Part shown: positions 33,288 to 43,288 of the stretch, piece after piece
How positions within the stretch are numbered: the first letter of the stretch is position 1
Layout of the letters: each line of letters begins with the position of its first letter
Assembly: GCA_046350355.1 (NCBI GenBank)
Contig: JAXMAN010000002.1
Location: 434,001-498,000, forward strand
Direction: 5' to 3'
Length of the DNA stretch: 64,000 bases
DNA from: UBA966 sp046350355
GTDB lineage: Bacteria; Planctomycetota; Phycisphaerae; Phycisphaerales; SM1A02
Position numbers and translations under genes: made by a program
The notes under the pieces: generated by a model
The model's input: only the letters and a program-made list of their open reading frames with translations
What the model was told of the DNA's origin: nothing
Database searches by the model: none

Positions 33288-35089
33288 TTGCCCTCCGGCT
33301 CGCTCGCCGGGGTGTACTCGGGCGCGGGGTTCGCGCCCTCGGCGATGCCGCGGCGCAGCGCCTTCGGATCCTTCACGATCCAGCGGCCGATGACACGGCC
33401 CTCGCGGTCGCGCAGCAGCAGCTCCGCGTCGATGTAGGGCGCATCGCCCGCGAGCAGCGGGTCGTCGACGCCGCCGCCGGCGCCGCGCAGCTTCGAGATC
33501 TCGCGGTCGGTGCGGCGCAGCTCCTCGAGCAGGCGCCGGCGCAGCTCCAGGCTCGCGCGGAGCTCGTCGTTGGCCGCGCCGACGTCGCCGGAGAGGTCGC
33601 CGACGACGGGCCACTCGCCCGCGTCCAAGAAGCCGACCATCGCCTCGAGCGCGGCCGCGAGCTGCGGGTCGTGCGCCTGGTCGCGGATCCAAGGAACCTG
33701 CTCCCAATGGGTGGTGCGATCGGGCGCCGCGCCCGCGCCGGGCGCCGCCCCAGGCGCGCCCGCGCCTGCGCTCCCGCCCGCCACCGACTCCCACGCGCGC
33801 CGCGCGGCGGCATTCGAGAGCTGCGCCTCCTCGGTCATCGGCACATGGAAGCCTGTGTCCGGCTCGACGCCCCAGCGCGCGGCGCCGGGAAGGCGGCTCA
33901 CGCTGCGCCCGCTGGGCAGGAAGTAGCGCGCGGTCGTCATCTTGAGCGTGCCCGCGCCGTCGGGGAGCGGACGGATCTCCTGCACGCTGCCCTTGCCGTA
34001 GCTGCGCGTGCCGATCACCTTCGCGCGGCCGTTGTCCTTGAGCGCGCCAGCGACGACCTCGCTCGCGCTCGCGCTGCCCTGGTTGACGAGCACGACCATC
34101 GGCACCTTGATGTCGTCGGTCGATTCGCCCGCGTCCCAGGTGCGACCGCGGTCGCCGCGCCCGCGGATGCTGACGATGCCCCCGCGCGAGAGGAAACGGT
34201 CCGCGACGCCGACCGCCGCGTCGAGCGATCCGCCGCCGTTGCCGCGCAGGTCGAGCACGATTCCCGAGACGCCCTCGCCGCGCAGGTGCGCGAGCGCGGC
34301 GTCCAGCTCGCCCAGCGTGCGCTCGGTGAACTGCGCGATGCGCAGGTACGCGATGTGCCGGTCCGTGTCGAGCGTGTAGCGCCAGCCATCGGCGCCGCGC
34401 TCGATCCCCTTGACGCTGCGCGTCTCCACCTGGCGGCGCGGGACCTCGAGCGTGCGCTCGGCGCCGTCGGGCCGGCGCAGTTTCAGCCGCACGCGCGTCC
34501 CGGGCGCGCCGGGGAGCAGCTCGTCCAGGCGCGCGAGGTCCGCGCCCTCGGTCGAGACGCCGTCGACCTCCATGATCGTGTCGCCGGGGAGGATGCCCGC
34601 CTCGAGCGCGGGGCTGTCGTCCAGCGGCGTGATGACGGTCGGGCGGCCGTCGTCGATGTCGAGCTCGACGCCGATGCCGACGTAGCTGCCGGTGATCTGC
34701 TGGCGCAGGCGCGACTCGGCGGCGGGGGGGACGTAGATCGTGAAGGGATCGCCCAGCGCGCGCGTCATCGCCTCGAGCGCGGCGCGCTGCATCGCCTGTT
34801 CGTCGGGGGCTTCGACGAAGCCGTCGACCAGGAGCGCGCGCAGGTCGATGAGCGGATCGAACCAGCGGTAGGCCATGTCCGCCGAGGCGGGGCGGGCCGA
34901 TCGCGCGGCGGGCGCACCGGCACCGCCGCGCGGCGTCGGCGTCGCGGGGGCCGCGGGCGCGGCCGGCGGCGTCTGCGCCGTGGCGGGCGTCTGCGGCGGC
35001 GTCTGCCCCGCCGTCTGCGGCGCGGCCTGCGGCGCCGCGTTCGCGGACGCCAGCGGCAGGATCGTGGCAAGCAGCGCGGCGGGAATCAC
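33284..35089 (-). CDS. C-terminal processing protease (S41 family)
   Basis: 601-aa exported serine protease of the CtpA/Prc type. A signal peptide (LLATILPLASANA) is followed by a Pro/Ala-rich linker, a PDZ domain (about 130-215, GIGVELDIDDGRP, LPGDTIMEVDG) and the S41 catalytic domain. The nucleophile is in NQGSASASEVVAGALKD and the general-base Lys in TRSYGKGSVQE. A C-terminal helical region of about 130 residues extends beyond most family members. The GTG start is supported by TATGAT (complement of 35096-35101) ending 6 nt upstream. Confidence 0.92.
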   Translation of the reverse strand: MIPAALLATILPLASANAAPQAAPQTAGQTPPQTPATAQTPPAAPAAPATPTPRGGAGAPAARSARPASADMAYRWFDPLIDLRALLVDGFVEAPDEQAMQRAALEAMTRALGDPFTIYVPPAAESRLRQQITGSYVGIGVELDIDDGRPTVITPLDDSPALEAGILPGDTIMEVDGVSTEGADLARLDELLPGAPGTRVRLKLRRPDGAERTLEVPRRQVETRSVKGIERGADGWRYTLDTDRHIAYLRIAQFTERTLGELDAALAHLRGEGVSGIVLDLRGNGGGSLDAAVGVADRFLSRGGIVSIRGRGDRGRTWDAGESTDDIKVPMVVLVNQGSASASEVVAGALKDNGRAKVIGTRSYGKGSVQEIRPLPDGAGTLKMTTARYFLPSGRSVSRLPGAARWGVEPDTGFHVPMTEEAQLSNAAARRAWESVAGGSAGAGAPGAAPGAGAAPDRTTHWEQVPWIRDQAHDPQLAAALEAMVGFLDAGEWPVVGDLSGDVGAANDELRASLELRRRLLEELRRTDREISKLRGAGGGVDDPLLAGDAPYIDAELLLRDREGRVIGRWIVKDPKALRRGIAEGANPAPEYTPASEPEGK

Positions 35090-35095
35090 GCGGCG

Positions 35096-35101
35096 ATCAT
35101 A
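35096..35101 (-). promoter_or_regulatory. -10 element (TATGAT) for the S41 protease gene
   Basis: On the minus strand TATGAT ends 6 nt before the GTG at 35089, implying a leaderless message. It is only 19 bp from the divergent -10 of hflX, so the two promoters nearly abut. Confidence 0.5.
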
Positions 35102-35120
35102 GAAGCCTCCGGCGCGCTCC

Positions 35121-35126
35121 TACAAT
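35121..35126 (+). promoter_or_regulatory. -10 element (TACAAT) for hflX
   Basis: TACAAT, five of six matches to TATAAT, ends 9 nt before the hflX ATG. No -35 consensus is found 16-18 bp upstream. Leader length would be about 2-3 nt. Confidence 0.55.
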
Positions 35127-35135
35127 CGGCGGTCC

Positions 35136-36575
35136 ATGGAGACCGGAACGCGCGCCGAATTCGACCTGCGGGCGGAGCCTGCGATCCTCGTGGGCGTGCA
35201 CCTGCCCGGGGACGAGGGCAACGCCGACGACCCGCTGGACGAGCTTCGCGCGCTCGCGGAGACCGCCGGCGTGCGCGCCGTCGGCTCGCTCGTGCAGCGC
35301 CGCGCCGCGCCGCGCGGCAAGACCTACCTGGGCAAGGGCAAGGTCGAGGAGCTCGCCGCCATGTGCCGCGAGCTGGGCGCGAAGGTCGTCGTCTTCGACA
35401 ACGAGCTCGCCCCCAGCCAGATCGCCGAGCTCGAGAAGGCGCTCTCGGTGAAGGTCCTCGACCGCAGCGAGCTCATCCTGGACATCTTCGCCAACCGCGC
35501 GACGACGCGGCAGGCGCAGCTGCAGGTCGAGATCGCGCAGCTCGAGTACACGGCGCCGCGCCTGCGCGCGATGTGGAACCACCTCGGCCAGGTCACCGGC
35601 GGCGCGCCCGTGGGGGTCGGCACGCGCGGCCCCGGCGAGCAGCAGATCGAGATCGACCGCCGCATCGTCAAGGCGAAGCTCGACAAGCTGCGCCGCGAGC
35701 TCGGCGAGATCGAGGAGCGCCGCGCGCGCGAGGTGCGCCAGCGCCGCGAGGAGCACTTCACCGCCGCGCTCGTGGGCTACACCAACGCGGGCAAGTCGAC
35801 GCTCTTCAACGCGCTCACGCGCGGCGGCGGCGCGTACGTCGCGGACAAGCTCTTCGCGACGCTGGGCACGCGCGTCGAGCAGTGGAACCTCGGCGGCGGC
35901 AACGCCGCGATGCTCAGCGACACCGTCGGATTCGTGCGCCGTCTGCCGCACCACCTGGTCGCCAGCTTCCGCGCCACGCTCGAGGACGCGATCGCCGCGC
36001 ACGTGCTGCTGGTCGTCGTCGACGCGAGCGATCCCGACGCGCCGGGGCAGCTCGCGACCGTGCGCCAGGTGCTCGACGAGATCGGCGCCTCCACGCAGCC
36101 GCGCCTGCTGCTGCTGAACAAGTCCGACCGGCTCGCGGAGCGCGTTGCCGGCGAGCGCGCCGCGCTGGAGCGCTGGATCGCCAGCGAGCCGGACGCGCTG
36201 ACCATCTCCGCGCGCACGGGGCAGGGGCTCGACGAGCTCGCCGCGCGCGTCATGCTGCTGATGAAGGGCGACGTGCGCGAGTGCACGCTGCGCGTGCCGC
36301 TCAGCGACGGCCGCACCGTCGACTTCCTGGAGAAGCGCGTCCCCGTCCGCTCGCGCGAGTGGACCGACGGCAGCGTCGAGCTGCGCGTGGAGATCGGGCG
36401 CCGCCAGCTCGAGCAGCTCCTCGCGGGCGGCGCGCGCATGCTCGTCGACGGGCTCGCGCCGCACGAGGCGCTGCGCACGATGTGGCCCGCGCCCGCCGCG
36501 CCCGCGCGCACGCGCACGCGGCCGCACGAGTCCTACGCGGTGGGCGAGCCGCCCTCCGACGGGGGCGGCGAATAG
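35136..36575 (+). CDS. hflX: GTPase HflX
   Basis: 479-aa ribosome-associated GTPase that splits stalled 70S ribosomes under stress. The N-terminal HflX domain carries YLGKGKVEEL and FDNELAPSQ. The subdomain glycine-rich motif GVGTRGPGEQQIEIDRR precedes a coiled segment. G1 GYTNAGKS is at 214-221, G3 in LSDTVGFV and G4 NKSD. The C-terminal domain ends in an Arg/Pro-rich tail that overlaps the convergent unknown gene by 43 nt. Confidence 0.96.
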   Translation: METGTRAEFDLRAEPAILVGVHLPGDEGNADDPLDELRALAETAGVRAVGSLVQRRAAPRGKTYLGKGKVEELAAMCRELGAKVVVFDNELAPSQIAELEKALSVKVLDRSELILDIFANRATTRQAQLQVEIAQLEYTAPRLRAMWNHLGQVTGGAPVGVGTRGPGEQQIEIDRRIVKAKLDKLRRELGEIEERRAREVRQRREEHFTAALVGYTNAGKSTLFNALTRGGGAYVADKLFATLGTRVEQWNLGGGNAAMLSDTVGFVRRLPHHLVASFRATLEDAIAAHVLLVVVDASDPDAPGQLATVRQVLDEIGASTQPRLLLLNKSDRLAERVAGERAALERWIASEPDALTISARTGQGLDELAARVMLLMKGDVRECTLRVPLSDGRTVDFLEKRVPVRSREWTDGSVELRVEIGRRQLEQLLAGGARMLVDGLAPHEALRTMWPAPAAPARTRTRPHESYAVGEPPSDGGGE

Positions 36576-37519
36576 GGCGCCTCGAGCGCGCGGCGCAGCA
36601 CGCCGATGGCGTGGAGCTCGCGCTCGCTCGGCTCGCCCGAGCGCGTCCAGAGGCGGCCGTGCTCCTCGTGCGCGACGGGGAACCACGCGGCGATCGCGCT
36701 CTGCGCGAAGAGCCCGCGCGCCCAGAAGCCGTCGTCTGCGCGCCCGTGCGCGACGCGCGCGCCGCGCGGCGGGTAGCGGTCCCAGCGCTCGACGACGGAG
36801 CCCAGCAGCGCGGTCTCGACCGCCTCCTCGCCCGCGATGCCCTCGCTGGCGACGCAGATCACGTTCACCGCGCCGGGCATGAACTGCGTGTACGCCTTGC
36901 GCAGCAGGTGCTGCACGCGCGGCACGGCGCCGTCCCACCCGGGGTCGCCGCCGCTGCGGATCACCGCGTGCGCGCCCGCCACCGGCGCCAGGATGCGCGC
37001 CGCGCCGATCCAGCGCCCGTCCTCGCCGCGCACGACGAGCTCGTCGCCGACGCTCGCCTCCGCGATGAAGGGGGCGAGCTCGCGCACCAGCAGCGCGCGC
37101 TCGGCGGCGTCCGCGCCCGGCGCGCAGCGCACGCCCACCGCGACGGGGCGCGCGAGCGATTCCAGCGCGGCGACCTCCGGCGGCGGGGGGCTCGCGTCGG
37201 GCGCGCCCGCGCTGCCCAGGCGCTTCACATGCAGGTAGAAGGAGGCCCCCTCCGCGGTGACGCGGAAGTCCGCGTGGCGTCCGCGCGCGGTGGGGGTCTC
37301 AAACTCGATCGTGCAGCGCGCCGCCAGCAGCCGCCGCGCGAGTTCCGCCTCGGCCATGACGCTGAGGAAGGCGTCCTCGCGCGCGCTGGGATGCTCGAGC
37401 GCCTCGACCAGCCGCCGGATCTGGCGCCCCGCGACGCGCCCGCCGCGGTCCCCCGAGGGCGGCGACATCCACGCGAGGATCTCGGCGCGCAGGCGGGCGG
37501 GGGCGAGCGGGGCGGACAC
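36533..37519 (-). CDS. Hypothetical protein, possible nuclease-like fold
   Basis: 328-aa protein. Residues about 60-120 contain CTIEFETPTARGRHADFRV followed by a turn and SFYLHVKRL. An acidic residue at a strand start followed by [E/H]xK two strands on is the pattern of PD-(D/E)xK nuclease folds, but this is a weak, visual match. The C-terminal half contains FMPGAVNVICVASEG and may be a separate domain. The GTG start at 37519 is supported by TACCCT (complement of 37527-37532) 7 nt upstream. The 3' end overlaps hflX by 43 nt. Confidence 0.65.
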   Translation of the reverse strand: MSAPLAPARLRAEILAWMSPPSGDRGGRVAGRQIRRLVEALEHPSAREDAFLSVMAEAELARRLLAARCTIEFETPTARGRHADFRVTAEGASFYLHVKRLGSAGAPDASPPPPEVAALESLARPVAVGVRCAPGADAAERALLVRELAPFIAEASVGDELVVRGEDGRWIGAARILAPVAGAHAVIRSGGDPGWDGAVPRVQHLLRKAYTQFMPGAVNVICVASEGIAGEEAVETALLGSVVERWDRYPPRGARVAHGRADDGFWARGLFAQSAIAAWFPVAHEEHGRLWTRSGEPSERELHAIGVLRRALEAPYSPPPSEGGSPTA

Positions 37520-37550
37520 GGGGGGGAGGGTAGCGGTGGAGCGCGCGCGC

Positions 37551-37589
37551 AAAACGACCGCCGCCGCACCCAGGTGGATGCGGCGGCGG
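37551..37589 (-). terminator. Intrinsic terminator after tRNA-Phe
   Basis: An 11-bp GC stem (37558-37568 with 37579-37589) is followed on the minus strand by TCGTTTT. It lies 10 nt past the tRNA 3' end. Confidence 0.8.
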
Positions 37590-37599
37590 GGGACTGCAA

Positions 37600-37672
37600 T
37601 GGCAACTCGCGGACTTGAACCGCGGACCCGCGCATTTTCAATGCGCTGCTCTACCAACTGAGCTAAGTTGCC
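37600..37672 (-). tRNA. tRNA-Phe (GAA)
   Basis: Complete cloverleaf on the minus strand: acceptor GGCAACT/AGTTGCC, D arm GCTC/GAGC, anticodon stem GCGCA/TGCGC with loop TTGAAAA (anticodon GAA), and T arm CGCGG/CCGCG with TTCAAGT. Discriminator A at 37600. CCA is not encoded. Confidence 0.96.
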
Positions 37673-37727
37673 GGGCTCGCGTGCGGGCGGGGGCCCGCAG
37701 CGGGACGGTGGACGGGTTGTCGCTCCT

Positions 37728-38414
37728 TCAGGCGCGCGCCTCGCGGCCGCTTCCCGTCAGGGCAGGAATGCGAAGGGTACGCGCTTGGGCGGCGGTGTCA
37801 AGGCGCTCGGCGTCGCTCGCCGCGCGGCCAAGTTCCGTCTCCAGGCTGCCCAGCAGGCGCTCGGCGAGCCAGTAGCGCATCGGGCGCGTCGCGGCGAAGG
37901 TGCGCAGGTCGGCGCTGCGGAAGGGGCCGCCGCGGGGAAGCTCCGTCTCTCCACCGGTTCGCGGACCCGGCAGCCGCGCGGCCGCCTCGCCCAGCGTGCC
38001 CACGCGCAGCGCGATCCAGAAGCGGCGCGCGAAGGCGATGCCCCGGCGCGGGTCCAGGCGCGCCGCGCACGCGCGGTCGAAGCCCGGCGCGAGCGCGTTC
38101 AGCAGATCGGTCCACGCCTGCACCTCGCCGCGCACGAGCGCGGCGGCGTGCACCGCACAGCGCACGTTGTCGACGGCGCGCTCGGGACGCGGTATGCGCG
38201 CGAGCCCCGCGCCCTCGAGGTGCGCGACCATCTCGCCCACGCTCACGCGGTAGCGCATCGCGACCTCGCGCGCATCGGCGAAATACGCGGCGCGCAGGCG
38301 CGCCTGCACGAGCACGGGAAGCTGCGCGTCGCGCCGCGCATGCGATGCGCGCGCGGGCTGCTCGTTCTCCTCGAGCGTCTCCCACAACGTTCCACGAATG
38401 TCGCTCATGTCCAT
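37728..38414 (-). CDS. Hypothetical protein
   Basis: 228-aa protein, soluble, Arg- and Ala-rich and largely helical. It contains a possible helix-turn-helix-like stretch (AMRYRVSVGEMVAHLEGAGL, about 50-70), but I do not consider it proof of DNA binding. No family recognised. The MDMSDIRG start at 38414 is preferred to upstream codons because the extension there is an Arg-rich low-complexity tract. It lies between tRNA-Phe and the omega-amidase gene. Confidence 0.6.
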   Translation of the reverse strand: MDMSDIRGTLWETLEENEQPARASHARRDAQLPVLVQARLRAAYFADAREVAMRYRVSVGEMVAHLEGAGLARIPRPERAVDNVRCAVHAAALVRGEVQAWTDLLNALAPGFDRACAARLDPRRGIAFARRFWIALRVGTLGEAAARLPGPRTGGETELPRGGPFRSADLRTFAATRPMRYWLAERLLGSLETELGRAASDAERLDTAAQARTLRIPALTGSGREARA

Positions 38415-38561
38415 CGGTCGTCGCCTCCTGCGACGCACTCGCGCGTGCGTGCGCGTTCCGCGCATCGGTGTGCGGCGCGCGTGCGCGGCCGTCCGATGCG
38501 TGCGGGGAGTGTAGATCGGCATCGGCGCGCGTCAACGGCGCGCGGGAATTGCGCGCGCTTT

Positions 38562-39374
38562 TCACGCGCGCGTCGGATCGACCGCGACGGACCCCAGCAG
38601 CGATCGATGGGTGTCGCGCAGGGCCGGGAACCTCTCGCGCCACTTCAGCAGCGCGTCGCGGTCGAGCTCCGCGACGAGCGCCGCTTCTCGGTCGTCGGCG
38701 TGCGCGATCACCTCGCCGCTTGGCGCGACGATCATCGAGCCGCCCGAGTAGCCGCACGCGGGATCGTGTCCGATACGGTTGCACGCGAGCACATACGCCT
38801 GGTTCTCGATGGCGCGCGCGACCAGCAGCGCGTGCCAGTGGTGCGCCCGCGCGGCGGGCCAGCTCGCGCCGATCACGAACAGCTCCGCGCCCGCAAGTGC
38901 CGCCAGACGCCACACTTCAGGAAAGCGCAGGTCGTAGCAGACCAGCGGGCAGACCTTCCAGGAACCCTGGTCGCTGGGCACGTCGATCACCGTCACGCCG
39001 TCGCCCGCGGCGTAGTGCGCGTGCTCCTGCCCGGGGGAGAAGAGGTGCATCTTCCTATAGGTGGCCCGCACCGCGCCTTGCGGGTCCAGGATCACCGCGG
39101 CGTTGCTCGGAGGCCCGCCGCCGGCGTTCGCCATCGCATAACCTGCCTGCAGCCAGACGCCGGACTCGCGCGCGATGGACTGCGCAGCGGGGAGGCTGTC
39201 CGTGCGCGACGCCTCCGCGGCGTCCATCGTGAAGCCCGTGTCGAACATCTCCGGGAGCAGCGCGAACCCGTCGCCGCGCGGCAGGTTCGCGGACGCGAGC
39301 ATCCGCCGCACCGTCGCGGCGTTGGCGGCCTTGTCCATCCAGGCGATGTCGTACTGCAGCGCGGCGACCCGCAT
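38562..39374 (-). CDS. Nitrilase-superfamily amidohydrolase (omega-amidase-like)
   Basis: 270-aa carbon-nitrogen hydrolase. The catalytic triad is visible: Glu in LLPEMFDTGF (about E42), Lys in YRKMHLFSPG and Cys in PLVCYDLRFPEVWR. The MHLFSPGQEH and CYDLRFPE contexts match YafV-type omega-amidases, which hydrolyse 2-oxoglutaramate or 2-oxosuccinamate as metabolite repair. A TATGGT (complement of 39383-39388) ends 8 nt before the ATG. Other amide substrates cannot be excluded. Confidence 0.9.
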   Translation of the reverse strand: MRVAALQYDIAWMDKAANAATVRRMLASANLPRGDGFALLPEMFDTGFTMDAAEASRTDSLPAAQSIARESGVWLQAGYAMANAGGGPPSNAAVILDPQGAVRATYRKMHLFSPGQEHAHYAAGDGVTVIDVPSDQGSWKVCPLVCYDLRFPEVWRLAALAGAELFVIGASWPAARAHHWHALLVARAIENQAYVLACNRIGHDPACGYSGGSMIVAPSGEVIAHADDREAALVAELDRDALLKWRERFPALRDTHRSLLGSVAVDPTRA

Positions 39375-39415
39375 GGGGCGCCACCATAGCACTCCCGTGG
39401 ACGCACGCGGGCCGG

Positions 39416-39452
39416 AAAAACGCCTCGCCCCCGCCGGCAGGGGCGGGGGCGA
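39416..39452 (-). terminator. Intrinsic terminator after tRNA-His
   Basis: TCGCCCCCGCC (39425-39435) pairs perfectly with GGCGGGGGCGA (39442-39452). On the minus strand the stem is followed by GGCGTTTTT. It lies 6 nt downstream of tRNA-His. Confidence 0.85.
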
Positions 39453-39458
39453 AGAAAG

Positions 39459-39532
39459 GGCGACCGACGGGATTTGAACCCGCGACCCTCGGGACCACAA
39501 CCCGATGCTCTGCCAACTGAGCTACGGTCGCC
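39459..39532 (-). tRNA. tRNA-His (GTG)
   Basis: Cloverleaf on the minus strand with acceptor GCGACCG/CGGTCGC, anticodon stem TCGGG/CCCGA, loop TTGTGGT (anticodon GTG), and T arm GCGGG/CCCGT. It has the histidine identity pair: an encoded extra G at -1 (39532) opposite discriminator C73 (39459). No encoded CCA. Confidence 0.97.
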
Positions 39533-39545
39533 GCAGAAGGGGTGC

Positions 39546-39574
39546 AGTCTAGGCCACCCCGGCGGGCAGGTCAA
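39546..39574 (-). promoter_or_regulatory. Sigma-70-type promoter of tRNA-His
   Basis: On the minus strand TTGACC (39569-39574), a 17-bp spacer and TAGACT (39546-39551), 13 nt before the tRNA 5' end. It is the best two-box promoter in the window. Confidence 0.75.
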
Positions 39575-39661
39575 TCCTTCGGGCGGTTGCGGCGCGGGGC
39601 CGATGTATCCTTGGCCCCTTCCCCCATTGGGGGGAGCGATCCCGACCTTGGAACCTCGACC

Positions 39662-41254
<1,593 letters not shown>

Positions 41255-41285
41255 GTTCCCGCGAACGCCACCGCCACGGAGCGCC

Positions 41286-42542
41286 ATGACCGCGACCCAC
41301 GCCGCCTCCGCCGCCTGCGAGGTCTCCTTCGCGGAGATCGAGCAGGCCCGCCGCCGCATCGCCGACGGCGTCTTCTGCACGCCCTGCGTGGAGAGCCCCG
41401 CGCTCTCGGCGATCCTGGGCGCGCACGCCTACTGCAAGCTGGAGTACCAGCAGCGCACGGGCAGCTTCAAGGAGCGCGGCGCCTGCAACGCGCTGCTGCA
41501 GCTCACGGCGGAGCAGCGCGCGCGCGGCGTCATCGCCGCCAGCGCCGGCAACCACGCGCTCGCGCTCGCCTACCACGGCAAGCGGCTGGGGATCCCGGTC
41601 ACGGTGGTGATGCCGACGCACGCGCCGCTGGTCAAGCAGCGCCGCTGCCGCGAGCTGGGCGCGCGCGTGCTCAACCACGGCGCGACCATCGCCGACGCGC
41701 GCCACCACGCCGACGACCTCGTCGGCGGCGAGGGGCTCACCTACATCAACGGCTTCAACGACGCCGCGATCATCGCGGGGCAGGGGACCATCGGCATCGA
41801 GCTGCTCGAGCAGGTGCCCGACCTCGAGGCGGTCGTCGCCCCCATCGGCGGCGCCGGGCTCATCGCCGGCATCGCGATGGCGGTGAAGCACCTCAACCCC
41901 AAGGTGCGCGTCGTCGGCGTCGAGCCGGTGCGCTGCGCCTCCTACGCGGCCGCGCTCGCGGCGGGCCGTCCCGTGCGCGTGCACGCGACGCCGACGCTCG
42001 CCGACGGCCTCGCGGTGCCGGAGGTCGGCGGCCGCGCCTTCGAGATCGCGCGCACGCGCGTCGACGAGGTCGTGCAGGTCGACGAGGACGCGATCGCGCT
42101 GGCGATCCTGCGCCTGGCCGAGCTGGAGAAGGGCGTCGTCGAGGGCGCGGGCGCGACGCCGGTCGCGGCATTCCTCGCGGGCAAGCTCCCCTCGCTGCGC
42201 GGCAAGCGCGTGGCGCTGGTGCTCTGCGGCGGCAACATCGACCCGCTGGTCTTCAGCCGCGTCATCGAGCACGGCCTGGCCGTCGATGGACGCCTCGTGA
42301 AGTTCTCGGCCATCATCAGCGACCGCCCGGGCGGCCTGGCGGAGCTGGCCAGCACCCTCGCCCGCGCCGGCGCCAGCGTCCAGGAGATCACCCACGAGCG
42401 CCGCTTCGGCGGCGCGGACGTCTCGACCGTGATGGTCCAGTGCGTCGTCGAGGTGCGCGACCGCGGCCACTCCGAGGAGCTCTTCCGGGCCCTCGAGGAG
42501 CGGGGAATCCGCATCCTCGCCCGTTCGGAACCGGGGGCCTGA
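41286..42542 (+). CDS. ilvA: Threonine ammonia-lyase (biosynthetic/ACT type)
   Basis: PLP enzyme that deaminates threonine to 2-oxobutyrate for isoleucine. 418 aa. The Schiff-base Lys62 is in TGSFKERGA, the phosphate-binding glycine loop is in IGGAGLIAGIA, and the C-terminal ACT domain begins near residue 340 (IISDRPGGLAELASTL). One ACT domain and this length match the TdcB/short IlvA group. Together with ilvC at 17143 it supports isoleucine synthesis. It is separated from pckA by 31 nt and may be co-transcribed. Confidence 0.94.
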   Translation: MTATHAASAACEVSFAEIEQARRRIADGVFCTPCVESPALSAILGAHAYCKLEYQQRTGSFKERGACNALLQLTAEQRARGVIAASAGNHALALAYHGKRLGIPVTVVMPTHAPLVKQRRCRELGARVLNHGATIADARHHADDLVGGEGLTYINGFNDAAIIAGQGTIGIELLEQVPDLEAVVAPIGGAGLIAGIAMAVKHLNPKVRVVGVEPVRCASYAAALAAGRPVRVHATPTLADGLAVPEVGGRAFEIARTRVDEVVQVDEDAIALAILRLAELEKGVVEGAGATPVAAFLAGKLPSLRGKRVALVLCGGNIDPLVFSRVIEHGLAVDGRLVKFSAIISDRPGGLAELASTLARAGASVQEITHERRFGGADVSTVMVQCVVEVRDRGHSEELFRALEERGIRILARSEPGA

Positions 42543-42553
42543 CGGGGTTTTTT
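42520..42553 (+). terminator. Possible terminator at the ilvA end
   Basis: CCCGT (42520) can pair with ACGGG (42542) around a loop with a small inner stem, followed by six T. The stem overlaps the last ilvA codons and is weak. Confidence 0.35.
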
Positions 42554-42648
42554 CACGAAACGCGGGTGCCTCGCTTCAGTGGCCCCCCCGGGATCCCGAT
42601 TCCTCCCACAGCCCCGCGGCAGACCGCCGCCGGCGCGGAGGAATCCAG

Positions 42649-43245
42649 ATGGCACGCAACCCGTTCGGCTTCGAGAAGGACGCGCTCACCACCGGCGAAG
42701 TCGCCCGCATCTGCAACGTGGCGGCGCGCACGGTCAGCAAGTGGATCGACGCGGGCCGCCTGGAGGGCTACCGCATCCCCGGCTCCAAGGACCGTCGCGT
42801 GCATGTCTCCGCGCTCGAGGCCTTCATGCGCGCCCACGGCATCCCCATCGGCGGCACGCCGGCGACGCGCACGCGCGTGCTGGTCGTCGACGCCGACCGA
42901 ATCGCCGCGGGCACGCTCAAGCAGGTGCTGGAGGACCTGGGCACCTGCGAGGTGACCACCGCCTCCGACTTCTTCGGCGCCGGCCTCGCCTGCGGCAGCG
43001 CCGCTCCCGACGTGATCGTCGTCGACTCCTCGGCCGCCGATCCGCTCGCCTTCGTCCACACGCTGCGCCTGCGCCCGGAGCTCGCCTCCACGCGCGTCAT
43101 CGCCAGCGGCGCCTCGCTCCCCGACGACGACCGCCCGCTGCTGCGCGCGGGCATCGCGCAGGTGCTGCGCAAGCCCTACTCGGTGCGCACGCTCGTGGAG
43201 TCCATCGGCGTGGGCGTGCCCACGGCCGAGCTCGCCAACGCCTGA
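42649..43245 (+). CDS. HTH (excisionase/MerR-like) plus response-regulator receiver protein
   Basis: 198-aa two-domain protein. Residues 12-65 form a winged HTH of the excisionase/MerR type (LTTGEVARICNVAARTVSKW, then GRLEGYRIPGSKDRRV). Residues 75-190 form a receiver with VLVVDAD acids, Asp in DVIVVDSS, Ser in RVIASGAS and Lys in VLRKPYS, so it may be phosphorylatable. The order is reversed compared with normal response regulators (HTH first). A GGAGGA lies 8 nt before the ATG. The partner kinase is unknown. Confidence 0.82.
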   Translation: MARNPFGFEKDALTTGEVARICNVAARTVSKWIDAGRLEGYRIPGSKDRRVHVSALEAFMRAHGIPIGGTPATRTRVLVVDADRIAAGTLKQVLEDLGTCEVTTASDFFGAGLACGSAAPDVIVVDSSAADPLAFVHTLRLRPELASTRVIASGASLPDDDRPLLRAGIAQVLRKPYSVRTLVESIGVGVPTAELANA

Positions 43246-43273
43246 TCCCGCGCCCCCTGCGGGGGAGCGCGCC

Positions 43274-43279
43274 TAGACT
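43274..43279 (+). promoter_or_regulatory. -10 element (TAGACT) for nadE
   Basis: TAGACT ends 9 nt before the nadE ATG, the same geometry as at 29381, 35121 and 45862. No -35 consensus is visible. Confidence 0.5.
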
Positions 43280-43288
43280 GCGCTCCCC

